From: Lumnitzera littorea
Lineage: Eukaryota; Streptophyta; Magnoliopsida; Myrtales; Combretaceae
Assembly (NCBI GenBank): GCA_024138015.1
Contig: JAMXBB010000007.1
Span: 70,702,718-70,766,717 of the forward strand
Reading direction: 5' to 3'
Length of the DNA stretch: 64,000 bases
A program made the position numbers and the translations under genes. Under the pieces are notes generated by a model that made no database searches, had not been told where the DNA came from, and saw nothing but the letters and a program-made list of their open reading frames with translations. Below, in pieces: positions 12,158-24,939 of the stretch (its first letter is position 1; the number at the start of each line of letters is the position of its first letter).

Positions 12158-12675
12158 TGATAGGGCCTTTTGGGTATGGGCTCTTTAAGCTAGTTTTAAC
12201 TTGATGTGACTCATTGTCTATGATTGACCATTTTTTACCTAAGCCTAGAAAATGGCCTGATCAGCTAAAGGAAGCCTCTAATAGCTAGAAGACTCTTAAC
12301 AAAACTGAGAGACCAAGTCAAGCAACTACCTACTACATATCTAGAGCACATAAGACACCATGATCTTACTTCCAATACTTGTGGATGTGACTTTTCCCAC
12401 TAACTTCTCTTCAACTGTTGGCACCACTCCTCTATAAATATAAGACCATCATTAATAGTAAACAACTTGATACTTTGCACACTAAAGCTTACTAATTGCT
12501 CTCAAGCTCTCATACTCTCAAAATATTCGCAATTGACTTATGTATTGGAGTGGCTACTTTGGACAACCCCCAGCGTTCTCTTACTATGCTCTCTTTTGCA
12601 AGCTTCACCAATTATACGAAGCCCAATTCCTCTTTAACTAATACTGGTAAGATCTTTAAGATGATAATGTGGATA
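12158..12675 (+). mobile_element. 3' LTR of the truncated Tat family A element
   Basis: Begins tgatagggcc right after the polypurine tract and aligns along its length with the LTRs at 32957-33470 and 53778-54289 (reverse complement). Shared segments include acaccatgatc, a TATA box with downstream sequence (tataaatataagaccatca at 12433) and ttactatgct. The 3' end is approximate because the terminal cttgagaccaca is eroded. Confidence 0.78.
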
Positions 12676-14748
12676 TATAGGTTGGTTGTTGATTTTGTAG
12701 AATGTTAACTAATATGAGTTAGGGAATTCAAAGGGAAATTATAAATGGGCTACACTAGACTAGGGGTATTGGTAATGAATTCATTATGAGATAATTAGAT
12801 CTTAGACTATTGGGATCAATAGATCCACACTAAAATCTTGGGATTTACAACTCCATACACATTACTCATGGGACTACTACAAATTTCAAGAATGACTTTA
12901 GTAATCACATGATCTACATTTTCATAAATGACTTTAAGGAGCCAAGGATCCACTTTTGAAAAATGAATCTGGCGATTTGCTATATATTTTCAAATGTAGT
13001 TGTTTAATTAAACTTAATGCAAAGTATATTAATAAATGTGGATGATTCATCTAATGCAATGAAATTATAATTGATTTTTACACTGAGGATAGAAATCTAA
13101 AGGTCTACATTTGTTTGCTAAGGTTATTATAATATAGTAGTAGATAAACTAAGTTTGAATCCCATAACCACGAGCCCCCTCCCCTCGTACACACTATTGA
13201 TAACAAACCAATAAATACAGAAGTGTAGTAAGTACCATAAATCTTAGGTCATCTCATTAATATAGAAAAATTAATTAAGTTAACTTAATAAAGTAATTAC
13301 ATGTAATGTAATATAGAAGTAAATGGATAAAGTTTTAGAAAAATAAAAGAGATGAAACTAAAAATAAAAAAGAAACTGTTCCAACTATGTCAAAGCTAAG
13401 AATGGATAGAATGACCATTTTGTAATAGGTAGGTCATGACTGGCTTTTGAAAGGAGGTCATTTGACCTACTTGTGGTGGTGGGTAACTAGCAGTAGATAG
13501 TCACTTACCACCTTAAGGGATCTAAAAAAGGCAAAAGAAAAGAAAAGTGAAACTTAAATGGGCTTTACTTTGATCACGTTACCCAAATGAACCCTATTAG
13601 GTTTCATATATATATATATAGTTTGAGTGGTGCATTAAATAACTCGCTTTCAAAAGTGGGTTGCAACCTACCTGTTACAAGGTGCCCATGCAATCCTTTA
13701 GGTGGAGATTGGCCACTTCCCTCAGCCTTATGATGGTTGGAACTATTTTTTCAACTTCTAGTTTCTTTCCTTTTCTCTTTTCAATATTTATGAATTTCTT
13801 TTATCAATTCAACTATTTCTAATATTTTATTATTTTATTTAAAGGAAAAGTACACATTTAGTCCTTAACATTTACCTATTTTTCTATTTGAGTTTTCAAT
13901 CTCTTTTTTCATCTATTTAAGTCATTAATGTCTCTAAAACCATATAGCAAAAGAAGTTCTGTTAAATAATTTTTTTTTTAGGTAAAATCCATTATAAGTG
14001 TCAACTTTAAATTGATCCATAATATAATAATTTAATAATGACAATATTAAAAAGATTTAATTATATAGTAAAATATGATAAAATTGTAAACATAAAAAAA
14101 AAAAAGAAAATTGATATAAAAAGGGGTAGAAAAATTTGTACAAACCCTATCCACCTTAATTGACTATATTAAGGCTAAGCAAAAGTTAATACACGCCCAA
14201 GATGACAAAATATATTAATTGAATATTTAGCAGAAGTCCTATTTTTATAAGGTTTTAAAAATGGTAATGACTTAAGTAATAGAAAAAATAGTTTGAATAC
14301 TCAAATAGAAAAGCAAGTGAACATGAGTTCTAAAAGTGTACTTCTCCTTTAATAAAAATATGTAGATTGATGGAATTACTCCACATGGTGCCTCCCAATG
14401 GAATAATTAATGTTGTTAAAGAAACAAAAAAGGACATGTTTACAAACATCAAGGACTTGAATAAGGAAAAAAAAAAGTTTAGGGCTCAATTAGAAAAACA
14501 GAGGCATTTTGATGATTATAAATATATTTTCTCATTAAAAATATTTATATATATAATTTAAATACAATGAACTTAAAATATTAAGTTGAATTCTACATCC
14601 TCAATTGTCCGCAAGTAACAATTATCAAAATTTCCAAAGTCCTCTTAGTCATAAGTCAGTGGATAGCTATTGCTTCTCCCATAATTAAGTAAGTTATCTT
14701 ATCTAACTACATGCTACCTCTTAGCAACGGCCCTTAAAAAAAGGCAAG
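12676..14748. other. Anonymous AT-rich spacer
   Basis: No protein gene recognised. It holds a possible SINE at about 13112-13200 and simple A/T runs. A 64-codon Lys-rich reading frame at 14367 shows no family resemblance. Confidence 0.5.
13112..13200 (+). mobile_element. Possible SINE fragment
   Basis: Contains tatagtagtagataaactaag followed by a B-box-like gtttgaatccc at 13153, in the same relative layout as the SINE-like sequence at 55470. No clear tail or target duplication. Confidence 0.35.
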
Positions 14749-15207
14749 TGTAGAGGGTCAAATTTAATATTGGGCTTCAAGCCCATTAATTAAGTAGATT
14801 TGACTCCTCGAGCTAAGGTGATAAGATCTGAGAAGTCAAGGCCATAAATTACCAAGATGATTAAAGGAGATTTGACATGGTAAGCTTAGAGTAGGACCTA
14901 TTGAATCGGTCTATCTAATCCAAACTTTCTTGGTTTGACTCATACTAATAAAATATAAAGTCCTTTATTTAAACTTAAACCTATGGAAAAAATCTCATTT
15001 GATACCATGTGTAAAAGGCTTTAATCTTAATCATTAATTACTATCATGATTTGATGGATGTGATCTACTTTCATTTCTTATAAATACTCTATTTACATCC
15101 TCATTTGGATTAGGAAAAAGCCCTCATTAACGCCGTTACTCTACCAGAACCTTGTCTCAAAGATCAAACACTTAAACACCTTAAAAATGCTACCTTATTC
15201 TTTATCA
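14749..15207 (+). mobile_element. 5' LTR of family C (approximate)
   Basis: Starts tgtagagggtc and is placed to end at ca before the leader (ttttggagtttgatacc). A TATA box (tataaata, 15079-15086) lies in the expected place. With no second LTR the ends are estimates. Confidence 0.5.
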
Positions 15208-15225
15208 ATTTTGGAGTTTGATACC

Positions 15226-15325
15226 ATCGCTCTCCTCCACTTGTCACCATATGTGTTAGAGCCTTACTAAGATTGCCTACTCCTCCTCCCTACACTTCTC
15301 TCCTGATCAACTCACATCATGGTAC
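15226..15325 (+). repeat. Leader segment duplicated at 26222
   Basis: ctcctccacttgtcaccata followed by tgtgttagagcc and onward recurs with few changes at 26222-26320. Confidence 0.8.
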
Positions 15326-15329
15326 CTCC

Positions 15330-16960
15330 AAGATGAAGACAACTTAACCCTATTGATGGAATTTATCAAGAGTAAAATGCCATTACTGTGACCAATGACC
15401 AAAATCTACCTACGGCTAGAGGCATTAATCAAGGTGATGGCATACAAGAAGTTGTCCTTGATAATGTGCAATTAATGCGTAAGTTGTAAGAGACTAATTC
15501 GAACCAAGGTAAACTCATAGCGATTTTCACTCAATGTGCGCTTGCTTTAGCTACCTTTACTGCTATACAACAAGGAGCAACTTTCTTAAATCCTTCAAAT
15601 GTGGTGCAATAGTACAACCTACCTAGCCCTTCTGTTGTCAACGAGCATGTCACTCCTAGGGTTAAAGAACAACTTCCTATTATGTAACTTATAGCTATGC
15701 AAGATTCATTACTTGAAATAAGGAATCAAGGAGTTCAAATTGGAAGCCCGTCATCCTCATGTGTTATACCAGTATCACAATTGTTGACTCTGTGCAACCA
15801 ACACCAATGAATCCCATGTCTGCAAGATCTAGACCTGTGAATCTAGCACCCATGCATCCTACTCCCATGATGTCACTAAGGGTGAAAGCATCTACTCAAA
15901 GAGGTTTATTTGTGACCCAAGAAGATTTGGACATGTATTTAAAGGAGATACAAGCAAAATACATGGTGGGGATACCAAAACTTAAGCTTCCATATCACTA
16001 ATGCATTGCCACAAAGTTGTACCCTAAGCATTATATTAATTTGGAGTTCATGCTATTTAATGGCAAAAAAGAAAGTACCAAGGAACATTTATTGAAATTC
16101 ATCGAGATACAAGAAGTATATGGTCTAGATGACGATTTGAAACTAAAAGAATTTTTTAAGTCACTCATTAAGAAGGTGTACACCTGGTATGTTAATCTCT
16201 TTCCAGGGTCAGTAGATTTATTGGGTAGTATGTGTAAGACATTCTAGGAAAAGTTCTTCTCTATAGAAGAGAGAGTCACCCTTACTAATATGAGAAGGAT
16301 TCGACAAAAGTCCAAAGAAGATCTGAAGATCTTATGGACTATATCGAGCGCTTAAGAGAATGTTCACTAGATATATAAGATGTTTGTAATGAGAGGGAGT
16401 TGATCAAGATTTGTATCCAAGGAATGTTTCTAGAGTATGCGGTTTATCTTAAAAATCTTTTGTTGGCTTCCTTTACTACGTTGGTTGAGACCGTATGAAG
16501 GACTAACAATTTAATGGAATGATAAAGAAATGAAATCAGGAGATTTAACAAGCATGCTTCATTTATAAATGCAACTTAAGGTGAGTCACCAAGGGGAGCA
16601 AATAAGCACAGAAGTGATAAGCTCACTAACTCTAGGTTATCTTTGACATATCCTTGTCCTATGGCTAAAGTGCATCAAATGATTGACTAGTGGCTCCATG
16701 ATGGAAATATTAAGCTCTAAAGGGTCGAGCGCTTCCCCATAAATAAAGAAAAGAGTGATCCTAAGTATTATAGATTTCATTAGATTAGTGGTCACCTAAC
16801 TAAAGATCTTTTCACTTTGAAGAAAATATTTAATGATCGAGTTGCACATGGTGAGTTGATCATTGATAAAAATGATGTTAGAAATGATCCACTTCCCACC
16901 AACAACAACTGAAGGGGTGTTGTTAATGCCATTACATATGATCCCATCACAACTGAAGTG
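15330..16960 (+). pseudogene. Family C gag
   Basis: Several open pieces follow one another in changing frames. At 15759-16001 a Pro/Met-rich linker is followed by LFVTQEDLDMYLKEI. At 16017-16247 the capsid core includes VYTWYVNLFPGSVD, matching the retrotransposon gag domain. A ruined zinc finger near 16765 (KYYRFH.ISGHLTKDLF) has lost both of the Cys residues expected there. The product would package element RNA. At least six stops; not functional. Confidence 0.82.
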
Positions 16961-17047
16961 GTTGATGCTTAGGTTACTGGAAGTGATGAAGATAAAGGAA
17001 AGTCAATTGAAGCTTAAGATGACGAACACCCACCTGTTATTACAGCA

Positions 17048-17860
17048 TTGTTAAAGGCAGCTAACTTTAGGAATTTCTTTGATCTCTTGGGATTCAATGA
17101 GAAAGCTTGGCTTGTGGCAGCAATTATACTCACACAAATCCCTAAAAGTCAATATACAGAGTATAGTACAGTGCAACCTGTGAAGAGGATGGCTATGGCA
17201 CATGAAAATGCAATTCTATTTACTGATGTAGACATATGTGTGAAGAATTTCAATCACAATCGCCCCTTATACGTGGAAGGTGTGCTTAACGGGTCCCCGA
17301 TCAAGAGAACATTCATCAATAATAGTTCTTTGCTAAATATCCTGCCAATGAGTACTTTTAAGGCTACTAGAATTGAAATCCGATGACTAGCTAAATAGCT
17401 TATCTCCATAAATGGATTTAGCCATGCCCCTATGGATTATGTTGGGTATATTAATGTTGATCTCAAGGTTAGCCCTATCCACAGTACTACTAACTTTCAT
17501 GTAATTGATGCACTAGTTCAATACAATCTACTCATCGGTAGAAGGTGGTTGCATGACCATAACTTGGTCCCATCAACACTGCATCAATGTATCAAGGGCC
17601 ATTGGTAAGGGAAGGATGTGTTTATTCTAGCTACCAAGAATCCTTTCAAGCAACACAAATCATATTTTACTAAGTTGGCCTACTTTGATAAATTTACTGA
17701 AGAAGGCAAGACCATGATGGCTAAGCCATATGGTGTCTCTTTACCTACATGGGATGAAGTTCAAGATGGCCAACAAAAGAAAAGAACGATGCATGGATAT
17801 TATGGGGGAAAGAAGAAGAACAAGGAGGCTAAGGGGATCGAAAGCTTCATTTGAGAAGAT
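17048..17860 (+). pseudogene. Family C aspartic protease and linker to RT
   Basis: An open stretch at 17048-17386 ends in RTFINNSSLLNILP, where active proteases of this group have an Asp-Thr/Leu-Gly core; the catalytic Asp reads Asn. It continues after a stop through LIGRRWLHDHNLVPSTLHQC (about 17530-17590), the usual C-terminal protease block, into a charged linker. It would process the gag-pol polyprotein but is inactive here. Confidence 0.8.
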
Positions 17861-18009
17861 GGAAGAAGGGTGTACCACTTATGATGATCTGAGGGGTCTG
17901 AGGAGGTATATTTCTCCTCTTCAGATCCCATACTAGTGTAAGAAGTCTAGCCTACCCCATAATAGTTACAAGACCAAATGAAACCATAAGTTGAGGAAAT
18001 AGAAATATT

Positions 18010-18760
18010 GGATCTAACATGACTAGGAGAGTCGCGACAGCCAATCTTTGTAAGTAAGAACCTTTCACAAGAAATAAAAGTTCATTTTATCGAGTTGTTG
18101 AAAGAATATAGAGACGTATTTACATAGATCTACGAAGAGATGCTAGGATTGGACCCTAGTCTCATAATGCATAAACTAAGTGTTACTCTTGGAGTTATAC
18201 CTATGAAGTAAGGATAAAGAATTTTTCGCCCTGAAACTGTCGAGAAATTATTACGAGCCAGATTCATAAGGCCCATTCAACCTCCTACTTAGCTTACCAA
18301 TATTGTTCCTGTACAAAAGAAGAATGGACAGATAAGAGTATGAGTGGACCTTTGGGATTTAAACATGGCTTGTCCTAAGGATAACTTTCCTTTACCATAC
18401 ATTGATACTCTGATAGACGCAGCTATAGGACATGACTTATTCTCATTTATAGACGGATTCAGTGGTTACAATCAGATTAAGATGGCAATTAGGGATGCAG
18501 AGTGTATAGCCTTTCGGACACTAATTGGAAAATTTTGTTATACCGTCATGCCATTTGGACTTAAGAATGCGGGCACCACTTATCAAAGGGCAATGATTAC
18601 TATACTGTACGACATGGTACATGACTTTATGGAAGATTATGTCAATGATATAGTCATTAAGTCTAAAAAGGTACATGATTACATAGTTCATCTACAAAAG
18701 GTTTTTGAATGATGTTGGTTATATAAGCTTGCATAAATCCTCTCAAATATGTCTTTCAAG
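18010..18760 (+). pseudogene. Family C reverse transcriptase
   Basis: The main open piece at 18344-18712 reads LNMACPKDNFPLPYIDTLID, FSFIDGFSGYNQIKM and VMPFGLKNAGTTYQRAM, clear gypsy RT blocks. The catalytic box is DYVNDIVIKS where YVDD is expected, so one metal-binding Asp has become Asn. The upstream block (IVPVQKKNGQIRV) is separated by an in-frame tga. The normal role is copying element RNA into DNA. Confidence 0.92.
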
Positions 18761-18889
18761 CGTCTTCAGGGAAGTTCTTGGGGTTTGTCATCCACAAAAA
18801 AGGAATTGATGTTGATCCTACGAAAGTGCAAGCTATAAGATCAATGCCATCCCTTATAGAGATTTCATATCCATTGCACCAACTTTTGA

Positions 18890-19380
18890 AAAATGGAATT
18901 TCATTTGAATGGGAATAGGTCTAAAAGGAAGCAATTCAAAAGATTAAGGTGATTCTAACCTCCCCTCAGACTATGACTATGCCTATTAAAGAATTGCCAT
19001 TGATTTTGTATCTTACATCTATCGATAAGTCCATTGGGGCTCTACTTGTATAAGAAGTTGATGGTTGAGAGCGACCTATATACTATTTAAGGCGAACCCT
19101 TCAAGGGAGTGAGGTTAATTACTTAGCTTACAAGAAACATTGTCTTGCACTGGTGTTTTCCATGCACAAATTATGGCATTACTTCCTTGCGCATAAGATC
19201 AATTTGGAAACTCGTTCGGATCCGATCAAGTATTTATTGTCACGACTAGCTATGTTAGGATAAGTTGTTGAATGGCTACTCTTTCTTGGAGACTTTGACA
19301 TTTCAATGCAATCCCCCAATACCATCAAGTCACAAGCCTTAGCCGATCTATTAGCATACTTCTTAAACACCTAAGAAGGC
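18890..19380 (+). pseudogene. Family C RNase H (first)
   Basis: Readable in one frame with a few stops: MTMPIKELPLILYLT, ALLV, YYLRRTLQGSEVNYLAYKKHCLALVFSMHKLWHYF and a final LADLLAYF. This is the RT-linked RNase H of Ty3/gypsy elements, which removes RNA from the RNA-DNA hybrid. Confidence 0.85.
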
Positions 19381-19419
19381 TTGACTATAGATATAATACC
19401 AGCTGAATTTCATGAAGGT

Positions 19420-19956
19420 ACTTTGATGGTCAAGGTAGATGGTGAAAGGACACTTCAATTTGATGGTTCTATGGGAAATTAAGGTTGGGGAGTAGGAATC
19501 ATATTGACATCACCTGAGAGTTAAGAGATACCCTTGGCATTTAAATTTGATTTTTGTTACACCAATAATGAAGCTAAGTACGAGGCATTATTACTTGGTT
19601 TGTTGTCTACACAAGAAGTTGGGGCATGTCATTTGTGTATTTAAGGCGATTCAAATTTGATCATTAAACAGGCCACATGTAAGTTTGGATTGAATGAACT
19701 TACACTTGCACTTTATAGGGTCATAGTGCAGGTTATGGTAGAAAAATTTAACTCTGTATGGTATAAGCATATAAGTCGATCAGTGAATAGATATGCTGAT
19801 GCATTGATTACACTAGCATCTAAAATTCTAATTCAAGATGCTAGTGATAATGTGAATATCCAAGTAGTCAAGAAATTTATGCTATGTACGGCTTTGAATT
19901 TTGTTGATGAGGATGAAAACATGCAAGACGATTTGCACATCCCACTTATGGAATAA
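19420..19956 (+). pseudogene. Family C second (archaeal-type) RNase H
   Basis: LQFDGSMGN.GWGVGIIL, TNNEAKYEALLLGLL, GDSNLIIKQATCKF and a C-terminal YADALITLAS (NRYADAL) block show a complete extra RNase H fold between the first RNase H and integrase. The metal-binding Asp of FDGS, the Glu of EAKYEA and the Asp of GDSNL are kept, but two stops interrupt it. A dual RNase H is the signature of the Tat lineage. Confidence 0.9.
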
Positions 19957-20269
19957 TTAGTGCACCTTAGTACTGCTTCTGTTTCGGCTTTGAAGAATTT
20001 TGTTAAAATTAATGGGATGTTATATTATAAGGGTCTAGAAGGCATTTTATCTTGATGAATTGGTTTTAAGGAAGCTTGTCTCAAGTTAGATAAGTACCAC
20101 CAAATCTAATGTAAGGAGGAAGGGCTACCACTATATCATCATATTCAATGTGGAGGCTATTATTGGCCATTAATGGCTAAAGATGCGCTTCGAGTGCAAA
20201 TACATTGCCTTAAATGCTCTAAGCTCCTCGACCAAAGTGAGTGCAATTTTGTATCTAATGTTGGAGACT

Positions 20270-21489
20270 AGAGACACTCATACATCGATTACTTAAGAAA
20301 CAATGTATTACTGATGAATAGTACGGATGCTAAACTTGTAAAGCGAAAGGCTAGGAAATATCTTATGCATGAAGGCAAGCTTTATAGAGTATCATTTATG
20401 AGAAAACCCCTAAAGTGCATCTCTTCTCTTGAAGCAGAAATAATTTTGACTATGGTGTATGCTAGATAGTGCGGGGAACATCAAAGAGGAAAGGAACTAT
20501 ATTATTACTTACTTGATAGAGGATACTACTGGCCAACAATGGAAGTGGACACTTTCAACTTCACCAAAAAGTATGTTGTCTGTCAATAACATGGTGATGC
20601 CATTTGTGCTCCTATGGTCATAACTCCTTAGCCTTCTCACACGTGGGCTTTTGACCTTATTGGACCTATAAATCCACCATTGAGAGGATGCATATGGATT
20701 TTAGCAAAAACAAAATGCTTTACAAAGTGAGTAGAGGCAGCTCCTTTAAGGAAGGCAATAGGATCGGCAGTTACAAGTTTCATGAAGGAGAATATCATAC
20801 GTAGGTTCAAAATCTCGAAGTGTGTTTTATCTAACAATGGCACTCCTTTTATCAATTCGCATGTCCGCTAACTACTAGCTTCTTATAATATTGATCATGT
20901 AAAGTCTACGCCTTATTACTCGAAAGGAAATGGACAAGTTAAGGCCACTAACAAGACCTTGTTGAAGATACTTAGTCACATGGTTCATGATAATCATAAG
21001 GAATGGCATGACAAGCTACCATTCGCGCTTTGGGCCTATATGACATCTAAATGAAGGCCGATGCAAGCAACTCTTTTTTCTTTAGTATATAGGCCGAGGT
21101 AGTAGTTCATATAGAAATCTTGATCCCATTTGCTAGATTGGCTATCAATGCTAAGCTCAAACCTAACACATTGCGAGTGATGGATCTGAAAGCATTAGAT
21201 GAAAGGCATGATATCGCCAAACATAATCTCATCAATTATCAACATAGTCTTAGAGTGACGTACAATCATCTAGTAAGGAAGAGATCATTCCAATAAGGTG
21301 ACATCGTACTTCATGCAGTCGAGCATATGCGCTAAGGTATTCCAGTGCTTAAGTTTAAACCAAAATAGGAAGGACCTTTCATAGTTGATGAAGTGTACAA
21401 AAGTGGATATTGCAAACTTAGGAATCCTAAAACAGATGCTATTACTACTACTGTCAACTTTCAATATATCAAAAAGTTCCATTTGTAAA
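20270..21489 (+). pseudogene. Family C integrase
   Basis: Blocks run in order: KLYR.SF, a zinc finger with the CGEHQRG histidine but a damaged Cys pair (KKYVVCQ), core AFDLIGPINPP, LSNNGTPFINS, GQVKATNKTLLK and a C-terminal tail RSFQ.GDIVL...GPFIV.EVY ending near 21489. Of the DDE triad, only the first Asp survives: the second reads Asn (SNNG) and the Glu reads Lys (QVKATNK). It would insert cDNA; it is inactive. Confidence 0.9.
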
Positions 21490-22245
21490 AAGGAAACCAT
21501 AGTAAGTTAAATGAACGAAACTTACAGCTCCAGTTGTATAAGCTTGTTTTGCGTATCTATTTCTACTATTATCTCTTTTGTGTACTATACATTGGAAGAA
21601 ACAATAACAAAGTACTGGTGTTTATAATATTACTACTTGGTAAGAGACTTGTCGCCCAAGTGTACAATATACATTTATCATATGAGTTGCTAACTAGTTG
21701 AAGCTTTAACTCCTAGGCGCACTATATGATGCTTTATCGAAAAAGACAATGACTTGCACTATTTAAGTATACATTCCTCGAGCATGTCAAAATAGTTAAG
21801 TAGTGGGTAATACTTCCTTAACTTTTGACATGACAATCTAATAGAACTAATATTCCTTGTTTTCAATCGATATCTCAATATTATCAGACCATATGTTTGA
21901 GTCCTTGCTTGCAAATGGAAATGCACTTCCAATATACAAGGTTTTCTTGAAAATTTATCAAGCCACAAAGTAACTTACCTTATAAAGTGCTGCTAAGGAA
22001 ATGCAATTTTTCTAAGCATATAATGATGTGAACTTTTAAGAGTTAGCTAAATCAATAAACAACTTACGTTAATTCATGATTGTCCACATGAAGACATAGA
22101 TCTCAAATAAGTGAGAAGCAAAATGATACATACTAATCTCAACAAGTCCTTACACTCCGTGTGAAAAAAAAAAGGTTGCAAAGAGAACAAGAGTAATATT
22201 ATCAATACTTAACACTAGACATTATAGTAGAATCAAGATATATGC
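21490..22245. other. Family C region between integrase and antisense gene
   Basis: Non-coding AT-rich sequence, consistent with the long spacers of Tat elements. Nothing else recognised. Confidence 0.5.
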
Positions 22246-24400
22246 CTACCTGATACTTCTCTCTCTTAAGTTTTTCCTTTGCAAGTTCGAGTATGAGTAA
22301 CTCACATTGTCTCGATTGCCTAACACATTTTGAGTTTTAGCTACAATAATTTCTATCTTGTTGAGCTTAAACCTAAAGGCACGTGCTGCAATGACATTAC
22401 TAATCAAAAGTTCGACATTGTCTGTGAATAATGAGCGCCAAGCTTCATTAAATAACCCTACAGCTTGCTTAAGTAGGCCCAAGATATGAGTAGTCACATT
22501 GGAACCTAAACAGAGGGATCCTGTCAAAAAATCCCCCTCTATCATATGTAAGTGCTCCAATGGTGCTAGGAGGTTAGAAGGTATTGTGAAACCATAATAG
22601 GAGGTGATATCTTCTAAGCTCACTACTGTCTTGGCTGTGGATCCTTTATCTCCATGTTATAGTGTTATAATCTCTAGGGGAAGTGATGCTATAGGATCTA
22701 TTAGAATAGGTGAAGTTGCATCACTACAAAGGGCAGGTACATTACTAACTATGGTAGCATCCATAGAAGCATTAAGCACAACATGTGTCTCTTCGTTACA
22801 AAACCCTGCACCCATCAAAGCATCAGTGAACACCTAGATCACAATCTCTTCTAAGCGTAAAAATTTACTATCTTCACAATCATCAATGATATTGAATACA
22901 TCGGGGATTTTGATATTACCATAGGTACCTTTATCAGCCTGCTTTGTAAAGTTTGTTTCATCATTGAATTGCCCCTCTTAGTTGTCATCAATGTCTGTCA
23001 TAGATTCTTCTCTATTGTCATCCATGCATTTAGGAGAATCCCTATAATCAACCAACTCAATATCATCTTCCCCTTTGTCTACAACCTCGGTGATAGTAAG
23101 TGGACTTTAGCCTGAAGTACCTTTCCCATACTACAGCAACTTGGAAAAGGCTGAGTAATAGGAAGGATACATTGACTTAAAAAAGTGCCTTTAGGAGTGC
23201 CACAACTTGCTCCATTAGGATGATTTTTCACCACTTTTTGTTTACTAGAAGTGTCAATCTTATCCTTTCCCTTTTCCTCTCATGACACATAAGATTAGGA
23301 AAATTATAAAGAGTAAACTTCAAGAAAATATTAATGGATATATATATCCTCCTCTTTTTCTATATATATATATAAAGAGGAGGAGGAAGAGTATAATGAT
23401 AATGCTACCTCATGAATACGCTTAGGTTATTTGATGATCAATAGGGGAGAGGGTAAGCGTTCATTTTGTAATTTACCCCAAGCATCATCAGACGACTTCA
23501 TACTATTAGATGATTTTAGGTCTTCTTTGACTCGAAAGCGAAATTCCTATCTTCGGATAACTATTTCAGGCAAATCCCCTTTAGCTATCTTTCAGACATA
23601 CTTCTTAAATCCATCTAAGCAATTTTTCTAATATGTGAGCTAGCCATTAGAAGTAATCCTAGAACGACTCATGGAAGAAGTGAATAATTGCCTGATCCTT
23701 TCATGAATGTTCTTTTGACTCCCAAGTCTGAATGCTTTGCAACACTAATAAAAACTTTGATTAATGACCAAATCATGAGGCACTCCTTGATCAAATCCTA
23801 GTTGTCAAGCAACTTTATCGGTGAATATTTCATGACACTACACTCAAGGAAGCATTTAAAAGCACCGGCCAAATCATGAAGTAACTGAAGACCTCTAGGT
23901 GTACCCCATAAGATAGACTCTATCTCGACATAAAAAAGTTCATCATAAAGCTCTATCAAGTTTACCAAGTCCTTCAAACTAAAAGGATAGATTTCTGAGT
24001 ATCATTTATATTCAGGCAATTCCGTGGTGTACAGATGAAAACTGAACTCGTGATAGGCTTCAATAACATTCTTCAAAGTACTTTGGAGTTTTCTATTAAC
24101 TCATCCCCAAGCTCGAGGCCTAATAGTGTTAGAATGTATAAGAGGGAGACTAGAATATCTCCTATAATGCTCACAATAGAACATATGGAGAAATGCTAGG
24201 TCTACGTATGACACCACAACATATCTCCCTTGTGAGCATATTGAAGTTTTGATGAGAGAGATCCAAATGCCTATACAAGGAACCCAAGTAAAAAGGCCCC
24301 AAAGCAAATCGTTCCCCTCACGCAATACGAATATCTAAGTGGAAGAGTTGAGGACTAACCCTTTTTCTAGGTCCCATGAAACATGAAAGATAACAACCAA
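22246..24400 (-). pseudogene. Antisense plant-mobile-domain (PMD) gene inside element C
   Basis: Read on the minus strand, 24400-23750 contains FALGPFYLGSLYRHLD, REICCGV, LAFLHMFYCEHYRRYSSLP, IRPRAWG, FSFHLYTTELPEYK and LGFDQGVPHDL, blocks typical of the plant mobile domain of transposase-derived proteins. A C-terminal tail of 125 open codons (22623-22246) is rich in Leu, Asn and charged residues and looks helical. Frames change at least three times and there are several stops. Tat elements are known to carry extra genes in this position, often antisense. Its function in the element is not known; the domain family is linked to host silencing factors. Confidence 0.75.
23350..23388. repeat. Hairpin-forming inverted repeat
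   Basis: cctcctcttt and aaagaggagg flank a TA-rich loop. It lies between the PMD block and the C-terminal tail of the antisense gene, possibly in an intron. Confidence 0.7.
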
Positions 24401-24939
24401 CAAGTAATAAAAGCTTCCAACTCACACTTGAAATGTAAGACAAGATAGATCAAGTTAGGGTTATAAAGTGAACATCAACAGAAAAAAAAGGTAAATGATG
24501 ACAATGTCACATCAAAATATAGGAATTTACTTGCTCATCAAAATGTATGAATTCACTAGATGTGCAATCAAATTGTACCATCATCACAATAGTGAAGCAA
24601 GAAAGGCACAGCTATCCTTTTCTTTTTTTATTTTTTTTTTTGTCAATTAGCTACCTAAGGCACTGAAACATGAAAAGTGAACAGACCAAGCTACAGCCTG
24701 CAGGGGGTGAAACTAGTAGTACTAGAGCAACAAGAACTCATGTTGCTGCAAGATTTTTTACCAGAAGAACACGGATCCAATATGGAAGGACCGCGATCAC
24801 AAAGGCCAGAACTTATACTTACGAAATGGAGAAGTTAAAGAAGATGAAAATTATTTACTAAGGAAACTTTGCTGACAGTTCACTACTATTATTGTTTCCG
24901 CCACCACTAATACAAAAGCTACCAATGATGTCTATAACC

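Larger units (their letters stand above)
14749..24400 (+). mobile_element. Tat-lineage Ty3/gypsy element (family C)
   Basis: One LTR, then gag, protease, RT, RNase H, a second RNase H and integrase on the plus strand, followed by a long 3' region holding an antisense gene. The second, archaeal-type RNase H between RNase H and integrase and the long 3' region are features of the plant Tat lineage. No 3' LTR was found before 26.5 kb, so the right end is arbitrary and the copy is probably truncated. Every domain has stops, and several catalytic acids are mutated. Confidence 0.85.

Noticed and set aside
14367..14561. 64-codon Lys-rich frame
   Set aside because: A-rich sequence giving Lys runs; no recognisable motif or neighbours.
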